A stretch of DNA of 64,000 bases from Caldivirga sp. (GCF_023256255.1 NZ_JAGDXD010000043.1:62001-126000); one strand, 5' to 3'. Counted from the first letter of the stretch, positions 7,975 to 17,656 are shown. The notes: generated from the sequence alone by a model not told the origin. Translations and numbers: made by a program.

Positions 7975-8955
7975 TTACATAGGCATGAAGGTTGGGTTCA
8001 AGTCCGTTGCCGGCTTAACCTCCTTATCCTCAAGGGCTATTCTTATGTGCTTAGGTAAAGTAAACATGTGAACATGGGTTAACCCATCGTAATACCTAGT
8101 ATTCCCTTTAACATGCTTCATTAAGGCATTATCAACGTCAGCCTGCGTTAATTGAAGCGCATCAGTAGTATCGCTAGCTACTATGAATCCCCAGGGGGCA
8201 TCATAGGAATGCATGTATGACTGATACGGTCTCACTTTACTGAAAACGGTCCCAATAGTCCTGTATATCACTGATAGAACCCTTAAGGCATAAGCCATGT
8301 TAGTTGCCTGGGTGGCTAGGACCCCGTTAGCTGTGAGTCTACTTTTAGCGAGTTTATAGAACTCGATGGTGTAAAGAAGATAAGATGGACCCCCCTCCAA
8401 TGGGTCTGTTGCATCAATTATTATTACGTCAAACTTTTCACTGGATTCCTCAAGGAACTTCCTCCCATCACCTATAATTAGCTTAAACCTACTATCGTAG
8501 AATGATCCACCATGCATCTCAGGTAAATACTCCTTGGAGACCTTAACAACCTCCTCATCAATATCAACCATCACCACCTCCTTAACAGTATCCCACTTAA
8601 GCACCTCCCTGGCAGTGGCGCCTTCCCCTCCACCAATTATGAGTACTCTCTCTGGGCTTCCATTAAGTACCATTGCTGGGTGAACCAGGGACTCATGATA
8701 AACATACTCATCAAATAATGAACTCTGAACCTTACCGTCAAGCACAAGAGCCTTACCTAAATCCTTAAACTCAACAACAGCTATCCTCTGGTACTTTGAC
8801 TCACCTGAGTAAAGAACCCTGTTAACAGCCCTCAAATGCCAACTGAATGGGGTTTCAAACTCTATGAAGTACGTACCCATTCTACTAACTTGATCCATTA
8901 CACTACTCATTACGCCTAATCGCCATGAGTAGAGTGTGGCTCCCTTATTAAGCAT
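7975..8955 (-). CDS. speE: Polyamine aminopropyltransferase
   Basis: 326 aa spermidine-synthase family enzyme that transfers aminopropyl from decarboxylated S-adenosylmethionine to a polyamine. The nucleotide motif GGGEGA is at 108-113, the acidic DIDEE at 131-135, Asp163 in GDGR, and the catalytic DATDP begins at Asp181. Thermophilic crenarchaea use such enzymes for long-chain or branched polyamines; the acceptor is not decidable here. The first 25 residues are longer than usual, with in-frame ATGs at codons 16 and 20 as alternatives; an A/T box near 8977 favours the longest form. Confidence 0.9.
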   Translation of the reverse strand: MLNKGATLYSWRLGVMSSVMDQVSRMGTYFIEFETPFSWHLRAVNRVLYSGESKYQRIAVVEFKDLGKALVLDGKVQSSLFDEYVYHESLVHPAMVLNGSPERVLIIGGGEGATAREVLKWDTVKEVVMVDIDEEVVKVSKEYLPEMHGGSFYDSRFKLIIGDGRKFLEESSEKFDVIIIDATDPLEGGPSYLLYTIEFYKLAKSRLTANGVLATQATNMAYALRVLSVIYRTIGTVFSKVRPYQSYMHSYDAPWGFIVASDTTDALQLTQADVDNALMKHVKGNTRYYDGLTHVHMFTLPKHIRIALEDKEVKPATDLNPTFMPM

Positions 8956-9117
8956 TCACCCAAGTAAGCTCCAATGAAATAACCTAGGTCTAGTCTCCCA
9001 GGGGCCAGCATAGTAATGAATCTAAGGTTATTTACCAAGATGTAGCTTATGCTACAGTAACAATTAATGAACACCATATGCAACGGAGCTGAGCCATATG
9101 TTTAACGTTAGGGAAGT

Positions 9118-9190
9118 AGCGGCGGGTGGATTCGAACCACCGACCTCGGGGTTATGAGCCCCGCAGGATACCAGGCTTCCCTACGCCGCT
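9118..9190 (-). tRNA. Initiator tRNA-Met (CAU)
   Basis: A 73-nt cloverleaf on the minus strand: acceptor AGCGGCG/CGCCGCT, D arm GGGA/TCCT, anticodon stem CGGGG/CCCCG with loop CTCATAA (anticodon CAT), T arm GGTGG-TTCGAAT-CCACC. Two marks identify it as the initiator: an A1-U72 first pair and three consecutive G-C pairs next to the anticodon loop. No intron is present and CCA is not encoded. Confidence 0.95.
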
Positions 9191-9212
9191 GAAGTTCTTG
9201 AAGAGGGACAGT

Positions 9213-9222
9213 GTTTATAAGG
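9213..9222 (-). promoter_or_regulatory. TATA box of the initiator tRNA
   Basis: CCTTATAAAC on the minus strand, centred about 27 nt upstream of the tRNA 5' end, a canonical archaeal tRNA promoter. Confidence 0.7.
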
Positions 9223-9417
9223 GTTTCCCCAGTTAATGTTAGTTATTTAGTAAGGAGTAATGGTAGGTAAATGGCATCGCATAAATTCATTAAATCCTAA
9301 ACTTAACGACCTCTTACTAAATGATCAGTGAATTAATTAAACTTTATATTAGTATTAAATAGTATTTACATTTATTGCAGTAAAACTTATATTTTAAGGA
9401 AACTTACCTTATGTAAT

Positions 9418-10725
9418 ATGAGGCTTTCTGTGTTCTTAATAGGTACCTCTAAGGATTTCGTCGATAATGTCAAACAGTACCTACAGAAAAAGTTCCCTCA
9501 CATTGAATTTGACTTCTTCACGGTCTCAAGTATTAATGAAGCATCAAGTACAGTGTCTAGGTTACCAGGCGACACTACTGGCGTATTGGTTTTTAATTCA
9601 TGGAGTATACCAAGCATTGTTAGGCCAATTTTATCGAGGGGTATCCCAACAATACTGATATCTGACACTTACGGTGGCGCTGGTGAATTCCTAATGGAAT
9701 ACTCTAGGGCTCTTAAGTTGAATCTACCAGTGTTTGGTATTGTTGTGAGGGACTTATCCAGCTTAAGTTTACTTGATAAGTACGTAAGGATGCTTGAGAC
9801 CATAGGCAGATTGAGGGATTCTAAAATTGTTGCAGTAGTTGGACCTGATGAATTGAATTTAATGCACCTAGAGTACCCGTTAAGCATAGACCTTTATGGC
9901 TTACGCGCTTACCTTCAGTCAATATTCGGTGTTAAGATAGAATTAGTTGATATAAGGCATTTTAATGAGAAGTACTACAGTAAGGTTACTGATGAGGAGG
10001 CTAAGCCCATTGCTGAGAGGTGGCTTAAGAATGCTGAAAAGGTTGTTGATCACACTATTGATGATTTAATTAAGCCAGCTAAGCTTTACCTAGCGCTCAG
10101 GAGGCTTGCCAGCGATTATAAGGCTGATGCAGTAACCATGGATGACATAGTTCTCTATAACAGTGGCTTCCTGGATACTTGGCCATGCTTGCCCTTCATG
10201 GAGCTTACACTCAGGGACAAGATAGTATCAATATGTGAGGGGGACTTAATTTCAGGAACATTAATGCTGCTAATGAAGTTTTACGCAAATGTTCCAGGCT
10301 TTATAAATGACCCAGCGCCAGACATGAGTAAGGGTGAGATAGTTTACTTCCACTGTTACGCGCCCATAAATGCTAAGGGTTTTGACTCAATGGAGTTAAG
10401 CCCATACATAATAACACCAGCCCATGGAGGTGGTAAGAAGCTTTCAATACATGTTAGGTTACCCGTCAATGAAACAGTAACAGTTGTTGGTTTAAGCCCA
10501 GAGGAGAGGACACTAGCCATACATACTGCTAGGGCGATTGATAATGAGTATCATTTAAGGGCGTGCGCCACAAAGCTAGTGGCTAAGGCTAATGTTGAAG
10601 CCCTAGCTAAGAATTGGGTTTGGAGGGCTGGATGGCATAGGGTTGTATTCTACGGTGATTGGAGAGGGGACTTAAAGATATTAGCAAGACTACTTGGGTT
10701 AAGGATTATTGAGGAGGATGCATGA
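9418..10725 (+). CDS. L-fucose/L-arabinose isomerase-fold protein
   Basis: 435 aa. The pattern matches the COG2407 fucose-isomerase-like superfamily: a Rossmann-like N-terminal region with hydrophobic strands, the metal-ligand-type block ICEGDLISG in the middle, the segment EIVYFHCYAPIN, and near the C-terminus GWHRVVFYGDWRGD with the likely His ligand. The family isomerises aldoses and ketoses with Mn2+, but archaeal relatives of this size are mostly uncharacterised. A CTTATATTTTA box near 9385-9396 lies about 27 nt before the ATG. No sugar-catabolic gene is adjacent, so the substrate is unknown. Confidence 0.75.
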   Translation: MRLSVFLIGTSKDFVDNVKQYLQKKFPHIEFDFFTVSSINEASSTVSRLPGDTTGVLVFNSWSIPSIVRPILSRGIPTILISDTYGGAGEFLMEYSRALKLNLPVFGIVVRDLSSLSLLDKYVRMLETIGRLRDSKIVAVVGPDELNLMHLEYPLSIDLYGLRAYLQSIFGVKIELVDIRHFNEKYYSKVTDEEAKPIAERWLKNAEKVVDHTIDDLIKPAKLYLALRRLASDYKADAVTMDDIVLYNSGFLDTWPCLPFMELTLRDKIVSICEGDLISGTLMLLMKFYANVPGFINDPAPDMSKGEIVYFHCYAPINAKGFDSMELSPYIITPAHGGGKKLSIHVRLPVNETVTVVGLSPEERTLAIHTARAIDNEYHLRACATKLVAKANVEALAKNWVWRAGWHRVVFYGDWRGDLKILARLLGLRIIEEDA

Positions 10726-10830
10726 TTAAACTAGGCTTGGTTTAAGTCTCATTAATGAAAATCATCAGTCTATATTGGTTATGGAATTTCATATATTGAC
10801 TATGAATTAAGTTAACAGCGATGGAGAAAG

Positions 10831-10840
10831 GTTTATAAAG
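10831..10840 (+). promoter_or_regulatory. TATA box of the 71-aa gene
   Basis: GTTTATAAAG, a clear archaeal TATA box about 29 nt before the GTG at 10865. It is the main argument that the small downstream frame is expressed. Confidence 0.55.
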
Positions 10841-10864
10841 CCTATGAGAGGGGAGTAACTCGAG

Positions 10865-11080
10865 GTGAGTAAAATGAACATACCAAGGAATAATCTCACA
10901 TTAGGTCTACCTAAAGGAAACATAAGGAATAGAATTGTTAAGGCACAGGTTAGTAGTCCCTATATAGATTATGAGCAAGCTGATGAAAATACTCATAATG
11001 AAGTATTCGTAATTTATGGTGGATTAACATTTGCTGCATTCACTTATGACACTACTTTGAGAATGTACAGGACTAATTAA
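10865..11080 (+). CDS. Small protein of unknown function
   Basis: 71 aa from a GTG (an in-frame ATG follows at 10874). It begins NNLTLGLPKGNIRNRIVKAQ, which faintly recalls the first strand of HisG-like phosphoribosyltransferases, and ends with an aromatic strand-like segment FVIYGGLTFAAFTYD. It has no membrane segment. It is too short for HisG, so it is either an independent small protein or a fragment. The strong TATA box upstream argues for expression. Confidence 0.5.
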   Translation: MSKMNIPRNNLTLGLPKGNIRNRIVKAQVSSPYIDYEQADENTHNEVFVIYGGLTFAAFTYDTTLRMYRTN

Positions 11081-11187
11081 TCTTAATTAATGCATTGAAA
11101 CCGCATTAGGCAATTTAATGACCACTAAGCAAGCATATGGAATAATGTGCAATGTGGGATGTTTGAGAATGAGCATAGTGAATTTAA

Positions 11188-12042
11188 TTATGGCATGAAG
11201 TATCCCCTACTCCATAGGAATTCAGCATACCTAGTACCCTTAATTTGCCTTAAGGGTACATTCACGTTAACTCTTATTAAATCCTCCGCATTAGGACCCT
11301 CCTTGCCTTTAACCAATATAATTCCCCCAGGTCCTACTGCTAATGATGAGCCTATTAGTCTCCAGCCTTTCCATGGACCCTTACTCATCTCGCCAACACT
11401 ACTTACACCGATAATTGCCATGTCGTATAACCTAGCCATTGTTGTGTATGAGACAATCCAATGCTTCCCATATGATCCATCTAAGTAGCTTTCCTTACTT
11501 AAATCATACGTGGGTGGTACCGCCCAGCCTGATGGTGAAAGTATCATGATTGCCCCCATCCTTGCCATTGAGTGGGCTAAAACTAGGTTACTGGGTGCAT
11601 TATCTATGCAAATATCTACTCCAATTCTACCATACTCAGTATCCACTACGCCAACCTTATCACCAACCTCATATATTTCCTGCTCCTCAGGGGTTAAGTT
11701 AATCTTCCTATACTTCCACATTAGTTCACCTCTTGGGGAGGCTAAAATCGCCGAATCATACACCTTACCATTGTCGCGTTCAGTTAAACCAGCAACAACG
11801 TATACTCCATGTGACTTAGCGGCGTCTACCAGGATATCACTATATTGGCCAGGTATTGGTTTAGCTAATTCAACCGCATCAGGGTTGAGCCAACCAATAT
11901 CCAGTGTTTCAGGTAAAACAACAATACTACAACCCATGGATGCGGAACGTCTAATAGCTTCAACAGCCCTACTTAAATTACCTTCAACATCATTGAAGAC
12001 AACCTTAATCTGCCCCATGCATACAGCCACCTCATTATTCAT
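11188..12042 (-). CDS. Carbon-nitrogen hydrolase (nitrilase family)
   Basis: 284 aa. The catalytic triad is complete: Glu45 (VLPETLD), Lys113 (KYRKINLTPEE) and Cys145 (GVDICIDN). The family hydrolyses C-N bonds in amides, carbamoyl compounds or nitriles in the cytoplasm. Candidates include N-carbamoyl-putrescine-type or omega-amidase activity, but specificity cannot be read. It stands alone; the region between it and rps4 (12043-12322) holds no ORF I trust. Confidence 0.88.
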   Translation of the reverse strand: MNNEVAVCMGQIKVVFNDVEGNLSRAVEAIRRSASMGCSIVVLPETLDIGWLNPDAVELAKPIPGQYSDILVDAAKSHGVYVVAGLTERDNGKVYDSAILASPRGELMWKYRKINLTPEEQEIYEVGDKVGVVDTEYGRIGVDICIDNAPSNLVLAHSMARMGAIMILSPSGWAVPPTYDLSKESYLDGSYGKHWIVSYTTMARLYDMAIIGVSSVGEMSKGPWKGWRLIGSSLAVGPGGIILVKGKEGPNAEDLIRVNVNVPLRQIKGTRYAEFLWSRGYFMP

Positions 12043-12287
12043 GGTTAATGCACCTAACTTCCAAGTCTACTAGAGTTAATTAACTTTCACCCAATGGATG
12101 CGAAATATCTTGCGCATAGGATTGAAACCGATATTTCCATTGTCCTTATGGACTATTGAAACTTCAAAGATTAACCAGCGGATGGTGAATAAAGCAAGTG
12201 GTACTGAGACCTCACTTAAGGTTAGTGAATACGCCTTAAAGGATAAGGTTCAAGCTTTTCATTAATACTAATGTTAATTATGCTGGG

Positions 12288-12300
12288 AAATATTTATATA
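12288..12300 (+). promoter_or_regulatory. TATA box of rps4
   Basis: AAATATTTATATA centred about 28 nt before the ATG at 12323, giving a leaderless mRNA. Confidence 0.6.
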
Positions 12301-12322
12301 CCATATACTCACGTTGAGCGTA

Positions 12323-12865
12323 ATGGGCGATCCTAAGAGGCCTAAGAAGAAGTATGTTGAGGGGAAACCGAAGAGGCTGTGGAATAGCGACTTATTGATG
12401 AGTGAGCTTAGGCTAATTGGTGAGTATGGTTTGAGGAATAAGAAGGAGCTTTGGTTAGCTAGGGCACTATTAAGGAGTATTAAGCATAGGGCTAGGGAGA
12501 TACTTTCAGCTCCGATGGAAGTTAGGGAGGAGGCTGAGAAGAGGCTTAAGGATAGGTTATTTAGAATGGGGTTAATAAACGATGTTAGTATGCCACTTGA
12601 TTCAGTGCTAGCCCTTGATGTAACGGCAATACTTGAACGCAGGCTTCAAACCATAGTGTATAGGAAGGGTATGGCTAGGTCTATTCATGAGGCTAGGCAG
12701 TTAATAGTTCATGGTCACATATCAATAAATGGTGTTAGGGTTAGGTCACCTGGTTACCTTGTCCCAAGGAGCCTTGAGGACTACGTAGGCTTCGCCCCAA
12801 CATCACGCATAGTTAAGGCTAAGGTAACTCAAGTAAATAAAGAAGGGCAAGCGGCCAGTTCATAG
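12323..12865 (+). CDS. rps4: 30S ribosomal protein S4
   Basis: 180 aa. The N-terminal MGDPKRPKKKYVEG is the archaeal S4 start, and the S4 RNA-binding domain covers about 100-165 (RRLQTIVYRKGMARSIHEAR, VHGHISINGVRV). It binds 16S rRNA early in small-subunit assembly. A TTG three codons upstream (12314) is in frame, but the family N-terminus and the TATA distance favour the ATG. In many archaea S4 lies between S13 and S11; here it is alone with its own promoter. Confidence 0.96.
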   Translation: MGDPKRPKKKYVEGKPKRLWNSDLLMSELRLIGEYGLRNKKELWLARALLRSIKHRAREILSAPMEVREEAEKRLKDRLFRMGLINDVSMPLDSVLALDVTAILERRLQTIVYRKGMARSIHEARQLIVHGHISINGVRVRSPGYLVPRSLEDYVGFAPTSRIVKAKVTQVNKEGQAASS

Positions 12866-12912
12866 ATTTGAATAATGCTTAATAAGGAATCCCTTAACCC
12901 TACTAGTCAAGT

Positions 12913-15450
12913 ATGAGGGGGTTGTTAGCAGTATTAATGTTCGCAGTGGTAATGTCGTTGATCACTATAGCTAACCCGCAGCTTAACCCAGCTACCAGTA
13001 GTTTAACTAATTCAACCCATGCAAGTAACTTCACTAAACCCATACTTAACATCACTCTTAGCGTTAATTTAGTTAGCTTAAATTATGAGAACTGGGTTAA
13101 ATATCCAGTTAACAATGTAGTATCAACCCCCCTAAACTCATTCACACTAGTAGTTAATGCATCAATAATCAACTCCACCGCGCCCATTAATGAAAGTGCA
13201 GTATTAAGTGTTAGAATTAGTAACGTATACTCATACTCAACAACGCTTAACCTCACTGCTGGCTCCTATAAGCTGGTTAATGTATCAGTCTACTCATTAC
13301 CATACGGTAATTACTCAATTAACGTTACCTTAAGCATCATCAATTTCACCACCAGTAAGTCTTACAGTCTAATAATGTATAAGCCAACAATAATTAGTGC
13401 TTATGTGACGCAATGTGGCTTAATCACATCACCAGTTAATAACTCTAAGGTAATCATACCTTACTCATCACCAGTATTAAACATTTTACTTTACTCAGCT
13501 GAGCCCGTTAAATTAAGGCTAGTCAGCAGTGTGGGTGCTCTTTCCTCATCCTATGATGTTACTATTAATGGGGAATACGTGTTCCAGGAACCATTAATGT
13601 TCATAAATGGTACAGTTTCAGCGCAGCTAACGTTTAATGGGCAATCCTACTCCACGTACTCATTTCAGGTTTATTCAGTGAAGCCATGGTACTCCATTAA
13701 CCTTACCTATGGCTCAGTTTCCTTAAGGGTGTTTAATGGTTCAAGTATTCCTGTTATAACTGGGCATAGCGTAAGCTTCTATGGTTCATATTTAAGCAAC
13801 TTAACTATGGGGATTATGATTAATGGCCAAGTCACCGGCAGTAGTTTCTTCATAGTTAATAGTGGATCTTATAGTGCTCAAGCATTATTCACTTACGGTA
13901 GTTGTGTGGTTGGGTTAATTAAATTCAACATAACTGCGTATCAGCCAGTAGCGTTAATTACCTCACCTAATTCAACAGTGCCGCTTGGTGTTGATTCTAG
14001 GGTAATCATTAATGTTAATGTGCCGGCCCCAATTACTGAGGAGTATGTTTACGTTTCACCATTATCACCTCAGCTTCCAGTAAGCATTACTGGTAGTCCA
14101 ATTGCCCTAAAGGGTAATGGTGAATTCACGGTGGGGTTGCTTGCTCTTCAGCCGGGTCCAATGCCTCTAAACGTATCCTTAACGATGACTGATTATGGGG
14201 GTTACTCGTACTACTTCAGTACTATAATCCTACTTAATATACTTAAACCATCCATGAGTATTACGCCTGGGTTACTTTATGTAACGTATGGGGAATTAGC
14301 CAGCATGTTAATTAACTTAACCGCCGATGGCTACAGTATAGTTAATCAAACCCTTCAATACCAGGTTACTTTAAATGGGATCAATGTTGCATTGGGTTCA
14401 GTGAGCACAAATTCAAGTGGCTACGCGTTATTGTCATTTAAGCCTAATGAGACTGGGATCTACATAGTTTACGTAACCTACTCCCCATCCCAATCCTTCT
14501 CAATAACAAGCCAGGCTAAGATTATTGTTAAACCAGCTAAGGTCAATATAAGCTACCTAGTTAACTCAACCATAGTTTATGGAGATTCATTAAAGGTGAC
14601 GGTTAACCTAAGCCCAGGCATAACGGCTTCAGTTTACCTATACTTAAATAAGACATTCATCGGCTACATTAATGTAATTAACGGTACGGGCTACACCTAC
14701 GTGAAACCAAATAGAGCAGGTTACTTCAACTTAACCCTCTATTACCCGGGTTCCCAGAATTACCTACCATCAGCAGTTGAGTCATCCCTAATGGTACTGA
14801 GGGCGCCCTGTTTAATCAATGTGAACATTAATGGATCATTAATTGTTGGGGATAAGCTAATAATAAGTGGTAATGTAACCGCACCAATTAGTCAAGTGCC
14901 AATTTACGTGAATAAATCATTAATCATGGCTTACGTAACTAATGGTAAATTTCAAGAATCATACGTACCACCTTATCCTGGGGTATACAATATTACAGTG
15001 TACTGGCCTGGTAATATCAATTACCTATCATGTGGCTTTAATGAACTGGTAAAGGTCATTAAGGCGAATCCAAGAGTATTAATTAGGGTGCTTAATAATG
15101 GTACAATAGCCTCCGGCAGCTCAATAGTAATACTTGTATTAATTAAAGCTAATAATAGATTACCAACAGACGCGAATGCATCAATCCTTGTTAATTCAAG
15201 CGGAAAGATAAGTAGTATGAGTACCTTAGTTAGTAATGGAACAGTGTTAAGGATAGCTACCGATAAGGCTGGGCCATGGATTATTTACATCAAGTACCTT
15301 GGTAATGAATGGCTTAACGAGGCTCACGTAGGACCTATTGCAGTCTACGTTGTTGCAGGACTCTTTGGAATCCCATGGTACATTTTTACAATATACGCGT
15401 TGGCGATTATAATGGGTTTACTAATATCATTACTAATGCGCCACAGTTAA
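12913..15450 (+). CDS. Ig-repeat surface protein with C-terminal membrane anchor
   Basis: 845 aa. An N-terminal signal peptide (RGLLAVLMFAVVMSLITIA) is followed by an extracellular part rich in Asn-x-Ser/Thr sequons, suggesting heavy N-glycosylation. From about residue 450 there are three or more Ig-like repeats of about 85 residues with the recurrent end YYPGSQNYLPS, YWPGNINYLS and a diverged KYLGNEWL. A single membrane helix closes the protein (FGIPWYIFTIYALAIIMG), leaving a short basic tail. It is likely an S-layer-associated or adhesion protein. The next gene starts 6 nt downstream, so they form an operon. Confidence 0.8.
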   Translation: MRGLLAVLMFAVVMSLITIANPQLNPATSSLTNSTHASNFTKPILNITLSVNLVSLNYENWVKYPVNNVVSTPLNSFTLVVNASIINSTAPINESAVLSVRISNVYSYSTTLNLTAGSYKLVNVSVYSLPYGNYSINVTLSIINFTTSKSYSLIMYKPTIISAYVTQCGLITSPVNNSKVIIPYSSPVLNILLYSAEPVKLRLVSSVGALSSSYDVTINGEYVFQEPLMFINGTVSAQLTFNGQSYSTYSFQVYSVKPWYSINLTYGSVSLRVFNGSSIPVITGHSVSFYGSYLSNLTMGIMINGQVTGSSFFIVNSGSYSAQALFTYGSCVVGLIKFNITAYQPVALITSPNSTVPLGVDSRVIINVNVPAPITEEYVYVSPLSPQLPVSITGSPIALKGNGEFTVGLLALQPGPMPLNVSLTMTDYGGYSYYFSTIILLNILKPSMSITPGLLYVTYGELASMLINLTADGYSIVNQTLQYQVTLNGINVALGSVSTNSSGYALLSFKPNETGIYIVYVTYSPSQSFSITSQAKIIVKPAKVNISYLVNSTIVYGDSLKVTVNLSPGITASVYLYLNKTFIGYINVINGTGYTYVKPNRAGYFNLTLYYPGSQNYLPSAVESSLMVLRAPCLINVNINGSLIVGDKLIISGNVTAPISQVPIYVNKSLIMAYVTNGKFQESYVPPYPGVYNITVYWPGNINYLSCGFNELVKVIKANPRVLIRVLNNGTIASGSSIVILVLIKANNRLPTDANASILVNSSGKISSMSTLVSNGTVLRIATDKAGPWIIYIKYLGNEWLNEAHVGPIAVYVVAGLFGIPWYIFTIYALAIIMGLLISLLMRHS

Positions 15451-15456
15451 TTGTAG

Positions 15457-16182
15457 GTGATATTGCCTCTGCAGCGTTCCGTTCAAGTAGAATGTTTAAT
15501 AAATAGGTTACTTACCCTAATTGCTGTGGATTATAAATCAATTCCGGATAACGTGTGTCCAATATCGTACTTTGACACTACTCACCTGGTCTTACGCATA
15601 CTCTACCATAGGGTAAACCTATGCTTATCACTAGGCCTAGACTGCATGGGATTACCCATAATTTCAACATCAGTATTAACCATGAGGAATTGCAGTAGGG
15701 ATTCTGTATATAAATTATTTAGAAGATTAATTAGGGTGAGGAATAAGTTGGGAAGGAACATTAAGCTACTTGAACTAGGCGATATCAAAGTTTACTTAAG
15801 GATTTCTAAAAATAAGGGTAGTATTCATGTGTACAATAGCTACATGATGAATAACCGTGACTGCAGTAAATTAGATAACTGCATCACAATAAATAACGTG
15901 ACCCTACTCTACATGTACCTATTAATACGGCTTTCCGGAAGGAACGTAATTCTCCTTAATGTTCCTGATGCCCTAATATGGATTGCTAGGGTTTTCGGTA
16001 TAGAGACTGCCGTATCAATCCTAGACTTAATTCATAATTACATGGAGAAGGGTGAGCTCTCAAGTGAGGTTAATGTACTATTAAGTATGCTTAGTTTACT
16101 TGGGCTAAGGATTAGTAAAGAACAGTTTGAGAACGCATTATTACCGGCAAGGAGAATTCTACACGTGTTAAGAAGCACATAG
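15457..16182 (+). CDS. Unknown protein co-transcribed with the surface protein
   Basis: 241 aa from a GTG, 6 nt after the stop of the Ig-repeat gene. I do not recognise a family. It has no signal peptide and no clear membrane span. The N-terminal 60 residues carry four Cys, and the middle is basic (LFRRLIRVRNKLGRNIK). Hydrophobic helices dominate the C-terminal half. The tight spacing suggests a role linked to the surface protein, for example in its assembly, on the cytoplasmic side; this is inference. Confidence 0.65.
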   Translation: MILPLQRSVQVECLINRLLTLIAVDYKSIPDNVCPISYFDTTHLVLRILYHRVNLCLSLGLDCMGLPIISTSVLTMRNCSRDSVYKLFRRLIRVRNKLGRNIKLLELGDIKVYLRISKNKGSIHVYNSYMMNNRDCSKLDNCITINNVTLLYMYLLIRLSGRNVILLNVPDALIWIARVFGIETAVSILDLIHNYMEKGELSSEVNVLLSMLSLLGLRISKEQFENALLPARRILHVLRST

Positions 16183-16230
16183 CTTAATACATTTAATCAA
16201 AGATAAGATTCCCTCACTATTAAGCAACTC

Positions 16231-17643
16231 TTACTCATTCCGCTTCATTAACCTGTCAATGAACCAGGGTACAATTGAATTCTTAATAGCCGTAATCACC
16301 ATGCTTAACTTGCCGCTTAACAGTTCTTTTGCAAGGAATCCTGCCCTGAGGTAGAAGACCCTGTAGGCGTATTGAAGCATTTTATCAGCCTGCTGCCTAG
16401 TGAACCTATAACCCCTCATGACTGCCCTCAATGTCGTGTAATGCTCCCAGTTCCAATCCTCAATAAGGTTCTCGTTAACGGCTTGATAATAAAGTGGAGT
16501 GCCAGGGTATGGTGTTGCTACCGTGAACTGTGCATAAGATGGGTTAAGCTTAGCGGCGAACTTAGCGGTTCTCTTCATGTCATCTATTGTTTCCCATGGG
16601 AAACCTATAACGAATGATGCTACTGCATTAACCTTAAGCTCATGAACCCATTCAAAGACCTTAATGGCCTGCTCAATGGTTATCCTTTTACCAATCCTAT
16701 TTATGGTGTCTTGACTAGCTGATTCGACACCAAAGTAAAGGGCTGTGCAACCGTGGTTTAGTAAGTCGCTCATCATCCTCCTATCAATAGTATCAACCCT
16801 TGAACCACAGGAGAAGTTTATGTCGAGTTTCCTTTCCCTTAACTCCCTTAAAAAGTCGTAAACAAATCTCTTACCTAGGGTGAACTCATCATCAGTGAAG
16901 ACTACAGTATTAGTGTTGTACTTATTAACAGCCTCTTCAATTTCATCCACGACATTCTTCGCAGACCTATACCTAATTAACCTACCCCAGTAGTATGATG
17001 TTGAGCAGAAGGAGCAACCGTATGGGCAACCACGGCTAGCCATGACGTGAATTATCCTAATTGGTTTACCGAATATTGTGTACTTATCCATTGGCAGTAG
17101 GTGACGTGCTGGAAATGGTAACTCATCAAGGTTCCTTATGGGTGGCCTATCCCTTGTCCTAATAACCTCACCACCACTACTGAAAACTATGCCATTAACC
17201 TCCTTGAGAGCATCCTTATTCATTCCCATCTTCTCAATGGTGTTGATGAGGTCCAGTGTAGTGTACTCCCCCTCGCCTCTAACCACTACATCAACCCCAT
17301 TGTTTAACGCCTCCTCATACATGAATGATGCATGTGGTCCACCCATCATTATGGGCAAGTCCTTATCATACTCCTTAATTGCCTTAACAGTATCATAAGC
17401 CTTATATATTGTTGGTGTTAATGCCGTTAAGCCCACTATATCAGGGCTCCATGCCTTAACCTCGTTAATGAAGGTTCCTAGGTCAATACCCTCGGTTGGT
17501 GAGTCAATTATCTTAACCTCATGTCCAGCCCTTTCAAGAACCGCTGCAATCCAAGCCAGTCCAAGTGGTGGCGCCTTAAGCCCAAGGACCTTATATATCT
17601 CCATTTTATCAATACCTGGTGGAACTGCTAATAGAACCCTCAT
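16231..17643 (-). CDS. B12-binding radical-SAM enzyme (class B)
   Basis: 470 aa. Residues 1-130 form a cobalamin-binding Rossmann domain (start MRVLLAVPPG, then PPLGLAWIAAVLERAGHEV, and GGPHASFMY). The radical-SAM core begins near 200 with the cluster motif CPYGCSFC, and the rest of the TIM barrel is intact (FTDDEFTLGKRF, YFGVESASQDTINRIGKR). The C-terminal part is helical and basic. Such enzymes methylate unactivated carbons or, in archaeal GDGT ring synthases (GrsA/GrsB), cyclise membrane lipids. A role in lipid ring formation is plausible for a thermophilic crenarchaeon but is inference. It lies 13 nt after the next gene in one operon. Confidence 0.85.
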   Translation of the reverse strand: MRVLLAVPPGIDKMEIYKVLGLKAPPLGLAWIAAVLERAGHEVKIIDSPTEGIDLGTFINEVKAWSPDIVGLTALTPTIYKAYDTVKAIKEYDKDLPIMMGGPHASFMYEEALNNGVDVVVRGEGEYTTLDLINTIEKMGMNKDALKEVNGIVFSSGGEVIRTRDRPPIRNLDELPFPARHLLPMDKYTIFGKPIRIIHVMASRGCPYGCSFCSTSYYWGRLIRYRSAKNVVDEIEEAVNKYNTNTVVFTDDEFTLGKRFVYDFLRELRERKLDINFSCGSRVDTIDRRMMSDLLNHGCTALYFGVESASQDTINRIGKRITIEQAIKVFEWVHELKVNAVASFVIGFPWETIDDMKRTAKFAAKLNPSYAQFTVATPYPGTPLYYQAVNENLIEDWNWEHYTTLRAVMRGYRFTRQQADKMLQYAYRVFYLRAGFLAKELLSGKLSMVITAIKNSIVPWFIDRLMKRNE

Positions 17644-17656
17644 TAATTAAGTCACC

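Noticed and set aside
11510-12073. Plus-strand 187-aa frame
   Set aside because: Antisense to the intact nitrilase with a complete catalytic triad.
12118-12161. Two ATTGAAAC motifs that resemble CRISPR repeat ends
   Set aside because: They are 34 nt apart, the preceding bases do not form a repeat, and there is no third unit. No array is present.
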